This document shows positions 35,167 through 46,551 of a DNA stretch of 64,000 bases, in pieces. The notes under the pieces were generated by a model that was not told where the DNA came from, ran no database searches, and worked only from the letters and a program-made list of their open reading frames with translations. Position numbers and translations under genes: made by a program. Position 1 is the stretch's first letter. Every line of letters starts with the position of its first letter. This stretch comes from an uncultured Coriobacteriaceae bacterium (GTDB lineage: Bacteria; Actinomycetota; Coriobacteriia; Coriobacteriales; Eggerthellaceae), in NCBI GenBank assembly GCA_900539675.1, contig UQDJ01000003.1, forward strand, positions 1 through 64,000, given 5' to 3'.

Positions 35167-35199
35167 TAAAAAACCCTCCCGAGAAATCTCAGGAGGGTT
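35167..35199 (-). terminator. Intrinsic terminator after gyrA
   Basis: On the minus strand AACCCTCC pairs with GGAGGGTT around an AT-rich loop, followed by TTTT. About 125 bases beyond the gyrA stop. Confidence 0.75.
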
Positions 35200-35322
35200 A
35201 ATTGCTTAGTACAGATCCAATCTGTTATTAAAGATATTTGTTAGTTTTAGGTGATTGCCGTCAAATCAAACCACTGGTTCGAATCAGCCCTAAAACCGCA
35301 GCTGTTCGTGTTTTATTTTTTG

Positions 35323-37839
35323 TTACTCCTCATCCAATAATGACGTTTGGTTTTCATCGACCGAAGCAGTGCTGGACTTAGAAGATTTCTTGGTGCTATC
35401 CGTAGCGATGGCAACCGCAGTTACCTTATCCTTGTCAGCCACATTCATAACGTGAACACCCTGGGTAGAACGTCCAAGCTGAGATACTCCACTGACTGGC
35501 GTACGTACCACAACACCATCCATGGTGATAATCATGAGCTCGTCATCATGGTCTACCACCTTCATGGCAGCTAAGAGGCCCTTCTTTGGCGTCATAGTGA
35601 TGGTGTAAACACCTTGGCCTCCGCGATGATGTTCTGGGTATTCTTCTACTGGAGTACGCTTACCGTAACCCAATTCGGTGATGACAAAGAGATCAGTGTC
35701 GGGACGAACAATTTCCATACCAAGCACGTGCGCATCAGCATTAACGGTCATGCCACGTACACCCATCGTGTCGCGACCCATTGCGCGCACTTCCGATTCG
35801 TCCCACATAATGGCCTTGCCAGCAGAGGAGACCATCATAACCTTTTCACCTTCAGCTACGCGCTGAACAGAAATCAGATGATCGCCCTCTTTGAGATTGA
35901 TAGCGATAAGACCATCGCGACGCGTGCGGTCATAAAGCTTCATGGACGTCTTTTTCACCATACCTGATGCGGTAGCAAACATCAGATATTCGTCTTCAGG
36001 GAAATCCTTCGTTGAAATAACCGCAGCGATGGTTTCACCCTTTTCTAGCGGTAACAGGTTCACAATTGCGGTGCCACGCGCATGACGGCTTGCCTCAGGA
36101 ATTTCATATGCCTTCAGGCGATAGACCTTACCAAACGAACTGAAGAACAGCATGTAGGCATGAGTCGAAGAGATGAATAGATGTTCTACAAAGTCGCTTT
36201 CTTTCAGATTGACTCCCTGCATACCTTTACCGCCACGCTTTTGTTGACGATACGTAGCAACTGGCAGACGCTTAACATAACCAGCCTTGGTTACGGTAAT
36301 AGCAACTTCTTCTTCAGCGATAAGATCTTCAACGTCCAATTCTTTGGCTTCGTCTTCGATCTTTGTAGAACGCTTGCAAGGATACTTTTCTTTAATTTCC
36401 TGCAATTCTTCTTTGATAATCTGCTTTACCAAACCCTTATCAGAAAGAACGCGCTTGTAGTATTCAATCTTTTCACGCAGTTCAGCCAATTCTTGCTCAA
36501 TCTTTTCGCGTTCCAAACCGGTCAGGCGACGCAACTTCATTTCTAAAATTGCTTCGCTCTGCTTTTCGGAAAGCGCAAAGGTGCTCATCAATTTTTCTTT
36601 GGCTTCAGAATCTGTTTCAGAATGGCGAATAATCTGAATAACTTCATCAATGTGATCAAGCGCGATAACAAAACCTTCAAGGATATGAGCACGAGCTTCA
36701 GCTTTGTCGAGTTCATAGCGCGTACGGCGCTCAACTACTTCTTCTTGGTGAAGAATGTAGTAGTGCAATATCTCCTTTAAGGAAAGCGTACGAGGAGTGC
36801 CGTTAACCAGCGCAACCATATTGCAGCCAAAACCAACCTGCAACTGAGTGTGCTTATACAGCTTATTGAGCACCACTTGAGGAATGGCATTCTGCTTAAG
36901 CTCGATAATAATATCGATACCATGGCGATCAGCGCCGTCATGAACATTCGAGATTTCTGGTAGTTTCTTGTCGCGAATCAGATCAGCAATTTTTTTCAGG
37001 AGGTTTGTACGGTTCACCTGATAGGGGATTTCAGAAACAATAATAGATTTCTTACCGTTCTTGCCTTCTTCAATACGGCACTTAGAGCGAATCGTTAAAC
37101 TACCGCGACCTGTTTCGTAAGCTTCCCTGATACCATTACGACCCATAATAATGCCGCCCGTAGGGAAGTCGGGGCCCGGCATAACCTTCAAGAGATCATC
37201 TACCGTACATTCTGGGTTTTCCAGCATAAAACAGGTGGCATCAATAGCTTCACCCAAGTTGTGAGGTGGGATATTGGTGGCCATACCAACCGCAATACCA
37301 GAAGAGCCATTGACGAGCAGGTTTGGGAAACGTGCTGGCAGAACAACTGGTTCCTGCAAGCTTTCGTCATAGTTTGGTTGGAAATCAACCGTTTCCTTAT
37401 CTAAGTCGCGCAGCAATTCCATAGCAGGCTTATCCAAACGAGCCTCGGTGTAACGCATAGCAGCCGCCGAGTCGCCGTCGATAGAGCCGAAGTTACCATG
37501 ACCGTCTACCAAGGGAACACGCATGGAAAATGGCTGAGCCAAACGCACCATAGTGTCATACACTGCAGAGTCGCCGTGAGGATGATACTTACCAATTACA
37601 TCACCAACTGTACGGGCAGACTTGGCATGCGGGCGCTTGGGGGTAATACCACTTTCATTCATCGCGTACAAAATGCGCCTATGTACCGGCTTCAAGCCAT
37701 CGCGAACATCGGGCAAAGCACGCGAAACAATAACACTCATCGAATACTCAAGAAAGGAAGTACGCATTTCCTTACTGAGTTCAGCAGGAAGGATAGTGGA
37801 TCCAGTTAGATCCATACCTTCATCTTTCTTATCAGCCAC
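35323..37839 (-). CDS. gyrA: DNA gyrase subunit A
   Basis: 838 residues, full length. Introduces negative supercoils with GyrB. Seen: the quinolone-determining region [18 protein letters not shown] with Ser91 and Asp95 (equivalents of E. coli Ser83 and Asp87, the sensitive residues), active-site Tyr130 in AMRYTEARL, and the GyrA box QKRGGKG that wraps DNA, followed by the C-terminal beta-propeller repeats. The tail is Ser/Lys-rich then acidic. GTG start with AAAGGATTAATTC upstream, 14 bases after gyrB. No resistance change seen. Confidence 0.98.
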   Translation of the reverse strand: MADKKDEGMDLTGSTILPAELSKEMRTSFLEYSMSVIVSRALPDVRDGLKPVHRRILYAMNESGITPKRPHAKSARTVGDVIGKYHPHGDSAVYDTMVRLAQPFSMRVPLVDGHGNFGSIDGDSAAAMRYTEARLDKPAMELLRDLDKETVDFQPNYDESLQEPVVLPARFPNLLVNGSSGIAVGMATNIPPHNLGEAIDATCFMLENPECTVDDLLKVMPGPDFPTGGIIMGRNGIREAYETGRGSLTIRSKCRIEEGKNGKKSIIVSEIPYQVNRTNLLKKIADLIRDKKLPEISNVHDGADRHGIDIIIELKQNAIPQVVLNKLYKHTQLQVGFGCNMVALVNGTPRTLSLKEILHYYILHQEEVVERRTRYELDKAEARAHILEGFVIALDHIDEVIQIIRHSETDSEAKEKLMSTFALSEKQSEAILEMKLRRLTGLEREKIEQELAELREKIEYYKRVLSDKGLVKQIIKEELQEIKEKYPCKRSTKIEDEAKELDVEDLIAEEEVAITVTKAGYVKRLPVATYRQQKRGGKGMQGVNLKESDFVEHLFISSTHAYMLFFSSFGKVYRLKAYEIPEASRHARGTAIVNLLPLEKGETIAAVISTKDFPEDEYLMFATASGMVKKTSMKLYDRTRRDGLIAINLKEGDHLISVQRVAEGEKVMMVSSAGKAIMWDESEVRAMGRDTMGVRGMTVNADAHVLGMEIVRPDTDLFVITELGYGKRTPVEEYPEHHRGGQGVYTITMTPKKGLLAAMKVVDHDDELMIITMDGVVVRTPVSGVSQLGRSTQGVHVMNVADKDKVTAVAIATDSTKKSSKSSTASVDENQTSLLDEE

Positions 37840-37853
37840 GAATTAATCCTTTC

Positions 37854-39803
<1,950 letters not shown>

Positions 39804-39866
39804 TCATAAGAAATAAAACGCTCTCCAATACGGAAAGCGCCTTTGAACATTTTTACTCTAATAGAG

Positions 39867-39875
39867 AGTATAACA
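39867..39875 (-). promoter_or_regulatory. Extended -10 promoter element of gyrBA
   Basis: On the minus strand TGTTATACT reads as an extended -10 (TGn TATACT) about 80 bases upstream of the gyrB GTG. No good -35 hexamer is seen at 17 bases, as is allowed for extended -10 promoters. Confidence 0.5.
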
Positions 39876-39966
39876 GATAACGCCCTAGATACGTTGTTTT
39901 TACTTAGCGTTTGAAGCGGTTTAGAGCGTTTCTCCGGCGAGAAAACACATTATTCCGAAAAATTAT

Positions 39967-40587
39967 TTATTCTGATCCTTGCGGGCGCTGTTTTTGCGCT
40001 TTCATGGCTTTAATAAACGAATCACGAACGGCACCCTTTGGAAGAGCTGAACAGATATCTTCAATATGCTGCATTTCTTCTTGTGACAAGGTATGCGTGG
40101 GATATGCTTCGTTTTTATGCAAGTGTCGACTAAACGGATGCTTATCTTTATACGATCCACGAGAGATCTTTATCTCAAAAACATCGATATGCACCCCAAA
40201 GCGTTTCAAATACTCTAAACGGATGAGTTCACGTCTGGCATTAAGTTCCGCTGCACACGTTGAATTATCTAAAAAAACTTTTAAGTCATAGATTGTTGGT
40301 GCCATAGCACTTCGAGACGCTTTACTGTCCTGAAAAGGGTCTTTATGCGGCAACAAGTACACTGAATTAGTATGTTCCAGAATGAAAGGATCCACTACCT
40401 GAGCAAATTGGTCGTGCACCTGTTCGATACGGCGATTGATAAGCACCCGCTGACGCACGTCTTCTGGCATTGTGTCACAAACAAACGATAAGGGTTTCGA
40501 TACATGCTTAATAGCACGCTGACGATCATTAGCATATTCAACCCATCGACGTGGATCACGCGATGAGCCATAGTTTGGGTTACTCAT
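39967..40587 (-). CDS. DciA-like (DUF721) helicase-loader candidate
   Basis: 206 residues. It sits between recF and gyrB, the position of dciA (DUF721) in actinobacteria; DciA loads DnaB when DnaC/DnaI is absent. The central segment DLKVFLDNSTCAAELNARRELIRLEYLKRFGVHIDVFEIKIS (read in parts) fits the KH-like DUF721 pattern of a strand, an acidic-capped helix pair and a final strand. The N-terminal 70 residues (RDPRRWVEYANDRQRAIKHV) are basic. Start ATG 12 bases after recF. The match is by pattern and position; sequence is divergent. Confidence 0.7.
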   Translation of the reverse strand: MSNPNYGSSRDPRRWVEYANDRQRAIKHVSKPLSFVCDTMPEDVRQRVLINRRIEQVHDQFAQVVDPFILEHTNSVYLLPHKDPFQDSKASRSAMAPTIYDLKVFLDNSTCAAELNARRELIRLEYLKRFGVHIDVFEIKISRGSYKDKHPFSRHLHKNEAYPTHTLSQEEMQHIEDICSALPKGAVRDSFIKAMKAQKQRPQGSE

Positions 40588-40599
40588 GGCGCAACCTCC

Positions 40600-41715
40600 C
40601 TACTGCGGTAACTCTACCAGGCGCGCCTGCTTCAGTAAGGCCTCGTCGAACACTTCTGCATTAGTGGCCGTAATAAAGGTTTGCACCCCTTGCTGTAATA
40701 GTGAAAGTAGAGCACTCCTGCGATTATTATCCAGCTCACTCATAACGTCATCTAATAATAAAACAGGATTTTGATTTAACTTATCCCTGATCAAGGACAC
40801 TTCAGCCATTTTATAACTCAACACCAAGGAACGTTGCTGTCCTTGGGATGCAAACGTGGTAGCGTTGCGTTCATTCAGATAGAACTCAACCCTATCAACT
40901 TGCGGACCATATAAAGACATCCGACGTTCCGCTTCTTTGGAATAATCACGCTCCATAGCATCTAGTAAGGTCTGTAGAATTTCAGTGCGGGGTGGAATTT
41001 CGAAAGCGTGATAGCGTTCCAAATCGTAGTTCTTACGCAGCCAAGAAGGCACATAGGCCACCTGTACCGACTCCTTATCACCGGATAATGCCTGATAATA
41101 CTGCTGAATATAAGGCTCAAGCGCACTGAGCAACTCAGCACGTAATCGATATAACTGCGCGCCAATCGATGCCATAACCTCGTTAACGCTCAGCAAGTAT
41201 GAATAGCTTACTTCCTGCTTAAGACAGCTATTCTTTTGCCGCAGAATTTTCTCGTAATCTTTGCGCACAGCGTTATACCCCACCGAAAGCTGAGAGCCTA
41301 ACAGATCAAGTTGACTTCGCTTAGCGCTTTGAGATCCTTTCACCAACGAAAGATCATCAGGGCAAAATAACACCGAAGGTAGCAGTCCTCTCAGACTAGC
41401 AGCGCGTTTTTTCTTTCTATTCAAGAAGAAGGTGCGCGCGCCATCGGCGGCAACAACTTTCACTTCCAATGCGCGTCCGTCGCCCTCGATAGCAGTCTCA
41501 AAGAAGCCAGTACTGGCTCCATCGTAAATAAGATGGTCGGGTTTAGGATGACGAAAGGAAGAGCATGCTGTGGTGAGCTGTATGCCTTCAATCAGATTTG
41601 TCTTCCCGATAGCATTCGGACCAACAATAACCGTCAGATCCCCAATGTTATCCAATTCAAAATGGGTATATGAGCGGAAGTTTGTACACGATATGTTGCG
41701 AATCGTTAAGCCCAA
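40600..41715 (-). CDS. recF: DNA replication and repair protein RecF
   Basis: 371 residues. Walker A VGPNAIGKTN (32-39), RecF opening LTIRNISCTNFRSYTHFEL, signature SQGQQRSLVLSYKMAEV and Walker B PVLLLDDVMSELD. Loads RecA at gapped DNA with RecO/RecR. TTG start, unusual but the only one giving the expected N-terminus; 26 bases after dnaN. Confidence 0.97.
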   Translation of the reverse strand: MGLTIRNISCTNFRSYTHFELDNIGDLTVIVGPNAIGKTNLIEGIQLTTACSSFRHPKPDHLIYDGASTGFFETAIEGDGRALEVKVVAADGARTFFLNRKKKRAASLRGLLPSVLFCPDDLSLVKGSQSAKRSQLDLLGSQLSVGYNAVRKDYEKILRQKNSCLKQEVSYSYLLSVNEVMASIGAQLYRLRAELLSALEPYIQQYYQALSGDKESVQVAYVPSWLRKNYDLERYHAFEIPPRTEILQTLLDAMERDYSKEAERRMSLYGPQVDRVEFYLNERNATTFASQGQQRSLVLSYKMAEVSLIRDKLNQNPVLLLDDVMSELDNNRRSALLSLLQQGVQTFITATNAEVFDEALLKQARLVELPQ

Positions 41716-41741
41716 GTGCGCACACTCAGTACAAGAGAAAC

Positions 41742-42851
41742 CTAGGCGCGCTCAACACGCACAGGCATGATCAAATACAAAAAGCTTTCAGATTCATCGG
41801 TGGTACGTAAGATGCCTGGCTTCATAGCGCCAAAGAGATCCAAATACACTGCATCGGTACTAATTGAACTCAAACCATCTAAGAAATACGATGCATTAAA
41901 GGCGATATCCACCGATTCGCCCTGAATATCGCAGATAAGATTCTCTTGGGCATTACCTACATCCTGGGAATTGGTAACCAGAGTTACTACCCCATTGTCG
42001 GCATCAACCTTTACCTGAACAGGGGTAATTTTATCGCTCATCAATGAAACACGACGAACCGCATCGATCAGGGCATGGGTAGAAAGCGTTACACGAGTGC
42101 TCTGATTATTGGATATCAACTGCTTATAGTTAGGGAAGGCACCTTCAATACGACGGTTAATAAAAGTGGTGTCATGATAGGTAACTATAATTTGATTTTC
42201 ACTCAGGGCAATCGTAATAGGATCATCTGATGATGGCATGGCTGCGAGATCATTTAAGAATGAACCAGCAATAACCGCTTCAAATTCTTCTGGCACCGCT
42301 TGATTTAATTGCGCTTCTGCAACCGCTAAGCGATAGGAGTCGGTTGCAACCATTTTAAGATCGGTTCCAACACAAGAAATCAAGACACCAGTAAGCACCA
42401 TTCGGGTTTCATCGTGAGACACCACTTTTGCAGTGCGCTTAACCATAGAGGCAAACGTACTGAAAGGGAAATGAGCTTCCTGGACGGCTTCAACTTCCGG
42501 AAAACCGGGAAAGTCCAGAGGATTTAATGCCTTAAGCGAAAAGGTTGTAGTATCACAAAAGACAACCGCAGTCGAATCGTCAGCTTCGATACGAACCGCT
42601 ACATCCGGTAAGCTCTTAATAATATTATGGAAGAGCTTTGCCGGTACTACGGCCTCACCAGTTTCTTCGACCAATGCTGGGCACTTCATCCTGATTGACA
42701 ATTCAAGGTCAGTTGTTTGCAGGGTTACTAATCCTTCTTCAGCTTTGATATATACGCCTGCAAGAATAGATAGCGTAGAACGAGTAGAAGAACCTTTTAC
42801 TACCACCGATAAAGCGTTTTGAAGTTCGGATTGATTAATGCTGAATTTCAT
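41742..42851 (-). CDS. dnaN: DNA polymerase III beta subunit (sliding clamp)
   Basis: 369 residues in three clamp folds. Starts MKFSINQSELQNALSVVVKGSS, contains LSILAGVYIKAEEG, MVLTGVLISC, MVATDSYRLAVAEAQ and ends YLIMPVRVERA, the conserved clamp terminus. Tethers polymerase to DNA. Downstream of dnaA with a 328-base gap that carries DnaA-box-like sequences. Confidence 0.98.
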   Translation of the reverse strand: MKFSINQSELQNALSVVVKGSSTRSTLSILAGVYIKAEEGLVTLQTTDLELSIRMKCPALVEETGEAVVPAKLFHNIIKSLPDVAVRIEADDSTAVVFCDTTTFSLKALNPLDFPGFPEVEAVQEAHFPFSTFASMVKRTAKVVSHDETRMVLTGVLISCVGTDLKMVATDSYRLAVAEAQLNQAVPEEFEAVIAGSFLNDLAAMPSSDDPITIALSENQIIVTYHDTTFINRRIEGAFPNYKQLISNNQSTRVTLSTHALIDAVRRVSLMSDKITPVQVKVDADNGVVTLVTNSQDVGNAQENLICDIQGESVDIAFNASYFLDGLSSISTDAVYLDLFGAMKPGILRTTDESESFLYLIMPVRVERA

Positions 42852-43179
42852 CTATGCTCCTCTATTCTTAAAAACCTTATCTATGATACCTGTTTCTGTG
42901 AGCATACGACTACCACTCTCCCAGAGATAATACTCTTGAGTTATTCCACCTTTTCTTTTCCTACTTCTTCTCTTCTAAATAACTTAATAGTAGGAATAAT
43001 AAGGGCAGTGAATTTGTTGATAACGTACGTAGTCCCAGCTCATCACTTATAAACATCCGGTGAATTGCGTGTGGAATTCAGCCTTAGTTATCCCCATGGA
43101 AAACCGGGGGATAACGTTATTCACAGAAAATGGCAGTTTTCCGCATAGTGTTCCACGGGCAATCAACACGATTAATCGC
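42852..43179. other. dnaA-dnaN intergenic region with DnaA-box-like sites
   Basis: 328 non-coding bases. TTATCCCCA (43088-43096), the inverted GGGGGATAA (43106-43114) and TTATTCACA (43117-43125) match the DnaA box TTATCCACA with one, two and one mismatches. The first two also form a hairpin (TTATCCCC/GGGGATAA). This may be the second half of a bipartite origin, or a site of dnaN autoregulation. The dnaN promoter is expected here. Confidence 0.5.
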
Positions 43180-45180
43180 TTAATACTGCTCCAGGCGAAT
43201 CTTCTCGCGGATAGCTTCTAATTCTTCGCGAAGATTGCGATCTTCTTGAAGTTGTCCGGTAATAAGGTCACACGAATGCATGACTGTAGTGTGGTCACGA
43301 TTGAAAGCCTTACCGATATTCTTAAGGGTGCTTTCCGCCAGTTCTCGGCAGAGATAAATTGCTACCTGACGGGGGTGCACAATGCGGCGTTCTTTCTTTT
43401 TGCCAACCAGATCTTTATGTGCGACACCGTAGAAGCTCTCAACGGCTGACTGAATCATTTCTATCGTTATGCGCTTCTTGCCGCCACCAATAAAATGATT
43501 GCTTAGCAGTTCTTGCATGTGCTGTTCGTTTAATTCATGGTCCTTTTCCATCGTCATGGCGAAGATAACATTTGTCATTGCGCTTTTAAGCTCACGAATA
43601 TTGGAATTTGAATTCTCTACGATATAGTCCAGGATTTTATCGGACACCGTAAACGGTAAGCCTTCTTTGTCCTGGTATTGCTGCAGGAAGCTTTTAATAA
43701 TACTTCGTTTGGTTTCGTCGTCAGGAGGTTGGATATCAACAGTTGCTCCTGAGTTGAAACGAGAGACGTAGCGCTCATCGAGATCGATATTTTTAGGCGC
43801 GCGGTCAGCAGAGAAAACAAACTGCTTACCCTTGGCAATCTGAGTATTAAAAATACGAAAGAGTGCATTTAAGGTACCCGGTTTACCTTGTAAACCCTGA
43901 ATATCGTCGATAAGTAAGACATCTGCCTGCTGGAAAAACGTTTCAAAATTCTTGAAACTTTGCTTATCGATATCTTTTTCAATAGCAGCATCGGAATATT
44001 TGTTCACTAACTCCATTGAGTCGATATAGCATACATTGAACTCCGGATACTGCTCGTTGATATAGTTTTTAATAGCACATAGCAGATGTGTTTTACCTAC
44101 ACCAGAGCGGCCGTAAATAAATAATGGATTAAGGTTAAGTTCTGTATGACCTGGCTTTTCAGCAACCATAACTGCCATGTTATAGGCCATCTGATTAGAC
44201 TCACCGATAACAAACGTGTCGAACGTTAGGTTGTTGTTGGCGTTTGTGGCAAAGTGAGCGCTTTCCTTGGACATGAGGTCCTGATTTACCAAAGAATTAG
44301 GATGAGGGCTGTCGGTTTGCGACAAACCTTTCCCTGACATCTGGTTTTGGTAGGACATATTTTGTTGTGCTGATACCGACTGGCTACCTGTCCCGTCTAA
44401 TGTAGCTCCAACGGGATAGGTATTATAAAGAGAGGTATTACTTCTTATTGGGTTATTTCCTGTAGGAGAATGCTCCATAGATGTGGCATTCATTGAATTT
44501 TCTCTTACAGTATTACCGCTCGAAGGAACACTATGCCCTGGAACTCTTCCCATGAGATTATTACTTGCAGAAGTGTTCCCCATAGGATTGTCGCTATAAG
44601 TATCGCGCACACCATAAGACGGCTGTAGATGAGTGGTTTCTGCCAATACGCTTTCACGCAGGCTTCTCTCATATGCTTCACGTCGCTCTTCAGGGGTTAA
44701 TGGTGCAGTTTGGTCCCAAGGTTTTTCTGGGCGAACTATTGAGTTAGTTGCGTAATGGCCGGTATCTTGATGGGTGTTTTGAAATTGAACTTGCCCGGCA
44801 CCACCCAAATTGTGACCAGCAGTATGTTCTGGTTCTAATCTATGTGGAGATATTCCTTGTTCTCCTGTGGCAATTTCAGGTGAAGTAGCTCTACTATCTG
44901 CTGGCATTGTTGGAGTTTGCCCTGCCATATTAGGGTCGACTTCAATCTGAACAAAGAAGTCCATATTGTATAGATCATGAAGGGCCTGCTGAATATCCTT
45001 TATGTAATGCTTTTCGATCCAGTCTTTAATAAAGCTGTTATCAGACGTAAACATTACGAAGCCCATACTGGCTGCTTGAATTTGGATACGCGAAAAGAAC
45101 GCATCAATCTGTGATGCGTTTACGTTGGGATACGACTTTATTTGTCGAATAAGATCTGTCCAAAGCTTATCTAAATTCAT
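43180..45180 (-). CDS. dnaA: Chromosomal replication initiator DnaA with very long linker
   Basis: 666 residues against the usual 440-510. Domain I (1-80) is normal (DLIRQI, FVMFTSDNSFIKDWIEKHY). Domain III starts near 318 (LTFDTFVIGESNQMAYNMA) with Walker A GRSGVGKT (357-364) and Walker B VLLIDDIQG (421-429). Domain IV has the DNA-binding signature NIGKAFNRDHTTVMHSCDLI. The roughly 230-residue linker (85-315) is rich in Asn, Ser, Gln, Pro and Gly with recurring GNT/NSM-like bits. DnaA opens oriC in its ATP form. Only the linker is odd; long linkers are known in Streptomyces, but the composition differs. Confidence 0.97.
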   Translation of the reverse strand: MNLDKLWTDLIRQIKSYPNVNASQIDAFFSRIQIQAASMGFVMFTSDNSFIKDWIEKHYIKDIQQALHDLYNMDFFVQIEVDPNMAGQTPTMPADSRATSPEIATGEQGISPHRLEPEHTAGHNLGGAGQVQFQNTHQDTGHYATNSIVRPEKPWDQTAPLTPEERREAYERSLRESVLAETTHLQPSYGVRDTYSDNPMGNTSASNNLMGRVPGHSVPSSGNTVRENSMNATSMEHSPTGNNPIRSNTSLYNTYPVGATLDGTGSQSVSAQQNMSYQNQMSGKGLSQTDSPHPNSLVNQDLMSKESAHFATNANNNLTFDTFVIGESNQMAYNMAVMVAEKPGHTELNLNPLFIYGRSGVGKTHLLCAIKNYINEQYPEFNVCYIDSMELVNKYSDAAIEKDIDKQSFKNFETFFQQADVLLIDDIQGLQGKPGTLNALFRIFNTQIAKGKQFVFSADRAPKNIDLDERYVSRFNSGATVDIQPPDDETKRSIIKSFLQQYQDKEGLPFTVSDKILDYIVENSNSNIRELKSAMTNVIFAMTMEKDHELNEQHMQELLSNHFIGGGKKRITIEMIQSAVESFYGVAHKDLVGKKKERRIVHPRQVAIYLCRELAESTLKNIGKAFNRDHTTVMHSCDLITGQLQEDRNLREELEAIREKIRLEQY

Positions 45181-45369
45181 AGGTTGATATTATCCCGATA
45201 ACTACTCATTGTTTACAAGTTTTCGCGGTAATTCCGCAACGGTCGTTTATCTGGTATTGCTTATACGGTGCCACGCTGGTTTCTGAGATCATATTGTATA
45301 TGTGGCACCGCAACGGTTGTTGAGACTCTATTACTCTTGCGCTGCCACAAGATGGCGGGGTGTAACGCA
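45181..45369 (-). promoter_or_regulatory. dnaA leader with inverted and direct repeats
   Basis: CGGTGCCAC (45266-45274) and GTGGCACCG (45302-45310) are a perfect 9-bp inverted repeat with a 27-base AT-rich loop. CCGCAACGGT occurs twice, near 45234-45243 and 45308-45317, flanking it. No DnaA box is seen. This may be an operator or an mRNA hairpin between the ATPase gene and dnaA. Confidence 0.45.
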
Positions 45370-46551
45370 TCATTCAAGTGTCGATGCAATACGCTGGCCA
45401 AACTCTGTCAGTTTGCGTTTTTTATCTTCGCTTGTATGTACCAAATCGGCCTTTTCGAGTTTTTGGAATGCATTGTAGACACTGGCATTACTGATGCCGG
45501 TGGATTGTACGACATCGGTAATGCGCAACTCGCCTTCGGTAAATAACTCTTGGAGAATACGTTTTTCATTACGAGTGAGTTTTGGTACCTCTATAGGCTC
45601 TTCATCGTGAATACTCCGCGCTGCTACAAGGCTAATAGTTACCACTGATCCCTGATTAATATTATCTTCTATCTCAATATAACCATGAGCAGTATCAAGG
45701 TAATCCCGAACAATAGGAAGTCCTGAACCAACCCCGCGGATGTAGCGCTTCATGGGTTCTGTTGCTGAAGAGAATCCAGGCTCCTGCACGAGCTCTTTAT
45801 TGTGTATTCCTGGTCCCTGATCGGCGAATCGAATGGTATTTCCGCCATCCATAATCGAAACGACTACTTCTTTAAAATGAGCATGAATAAAATTTTCAGA
45901 TACTTCTCGAATTACCGTGTATGGAATAATTCCACCTGCTTCTTTAGCCTGTTTATAGGTTTGAGAAGCAATGCGTTCAATATATTCATGAGTAGATGCT
46001 CCTTCGATTTGAATAACACGAGGAGCACTGTGAAGGTTGTCATAGATTGCAATACGTGCGGGTGTTGCAATGTGATCGTAGTCAAACGTATCTGTGGACG
46101 CACGCTTTATATCTTGTTGATCATATTGATTGGGTATGGTTGGCGAAACCGTTGAAGGTGTAGCTGCCGGCGCTGCGGTGGGTATCATTGCTGGCATCGC
46201 GGTTGGAGTTGTACCGGGCATCATTGTTGGTATTGTTGAGGGCATCGATGCCGATGTATTGCCTGGGTGCGCAGTTATAGGTTGCCCCATAGTGGGTTGC
46301 ACCGCGTTTGGTTGTGGTATTCCGTAAGGATAATAGTATGGGTTGGGATAACCATACCCTTGTGCCGCCATATAGGGATTAGGTGGTACTACTCCTCCAT
46401 TGACAGTTGTGGCGTAAGGAGGAAGATCGCCGTTTGCTGGCAAGACATCTTCTGGCGCATGTGGTAACGATTCTTGTTTCTGCGCCGTGTCTAAATCCTG
46501 CTCGGATGATAGTCCGGGATTATCAGTATGTTGGTTATTTTCTGGTGTCAT
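45370..46551 (-). CDS. GHKL-type ATPase fused to a C-terminal winged helix, beside dnaA
   Basis: 393 residues. N-terminal 150 residues are disordered, rich in Pro, Tyr, Met and Thr (PNPYYYPYGIP; TAMPAMIPTAAPAA). Residues about 160-310 are a HATPase_c domain: N-box REVSENFIHA (215-224), G1 ADQGPGI (243-249), G2 RGVGSGLPIV (272-281), then GSVVTISL. Residues 325-391 are a winged helix (LTRNEKRILQELF, ITDVVQSTGISNASVYNAFQKLEKADLV). There is no phospho-acceptor histidine domain, sensor or membrane segment, so it is not a standard sensor kinase; it could be an ATP-switched DNA-binding protein. It lies between dnaA and oriC in the same direction as dnaA. Domains are clear, function unknown. Confidence 0.85.
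   Translation of the reverse strand: MTPENNQHTDNPGLSSEQDLDTAQKQESLPHAPEDVLPANGDLPPYATTVNGGVVPPNPYMAAQGYGYPNPYYYPYGIPQPNAVQPTMGQPITAHPGNTSASMPSTIPTMMPGTTPTAMPAMIPTAAPAATPSTVSPTIPNQYDQQDIKRASTDTFDYDHIATPARIAIYDNLHSAPRVIQIEGASTHEYIERIASQTYKQAKEAGGIIPYTVIREVSENFIHAHFKEVVVSIMDGGNTIRFADQGPGIHNKELVQEPGFSSATEPMKRYIRGVGSGLPIVRDYLDTAHGYIEIEDNINQGSVVTISLVAARSIHDEEPIEVPKLTRNEKRILQELFTEGELRITDVVQSTGISNASVYNAFQKLEKADLVHTSEDKKRKLTEFGQRIASTLE

Larger units (their letters stand above)
34826..35322. other. Intergenic region between gyrA and the esterase gene
   Basis: 497 non-coding bases. It holds a 24-bp palindrome (34974-34997), a degenerate parS-like site (35057-35072) and the probable gyrA terminator (35167-35199), each listed separately. 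The esterase promoter is expected between 34830 and 34970. No coding sequence seen. Confidence 0.6.

Noticed and set aside
45370..46551. The ATPase as an ordinary sensor histidine kinase
   Set aside because: No phospho-acceptor domain, sensor or membrane segment, and no response regulator beside it.
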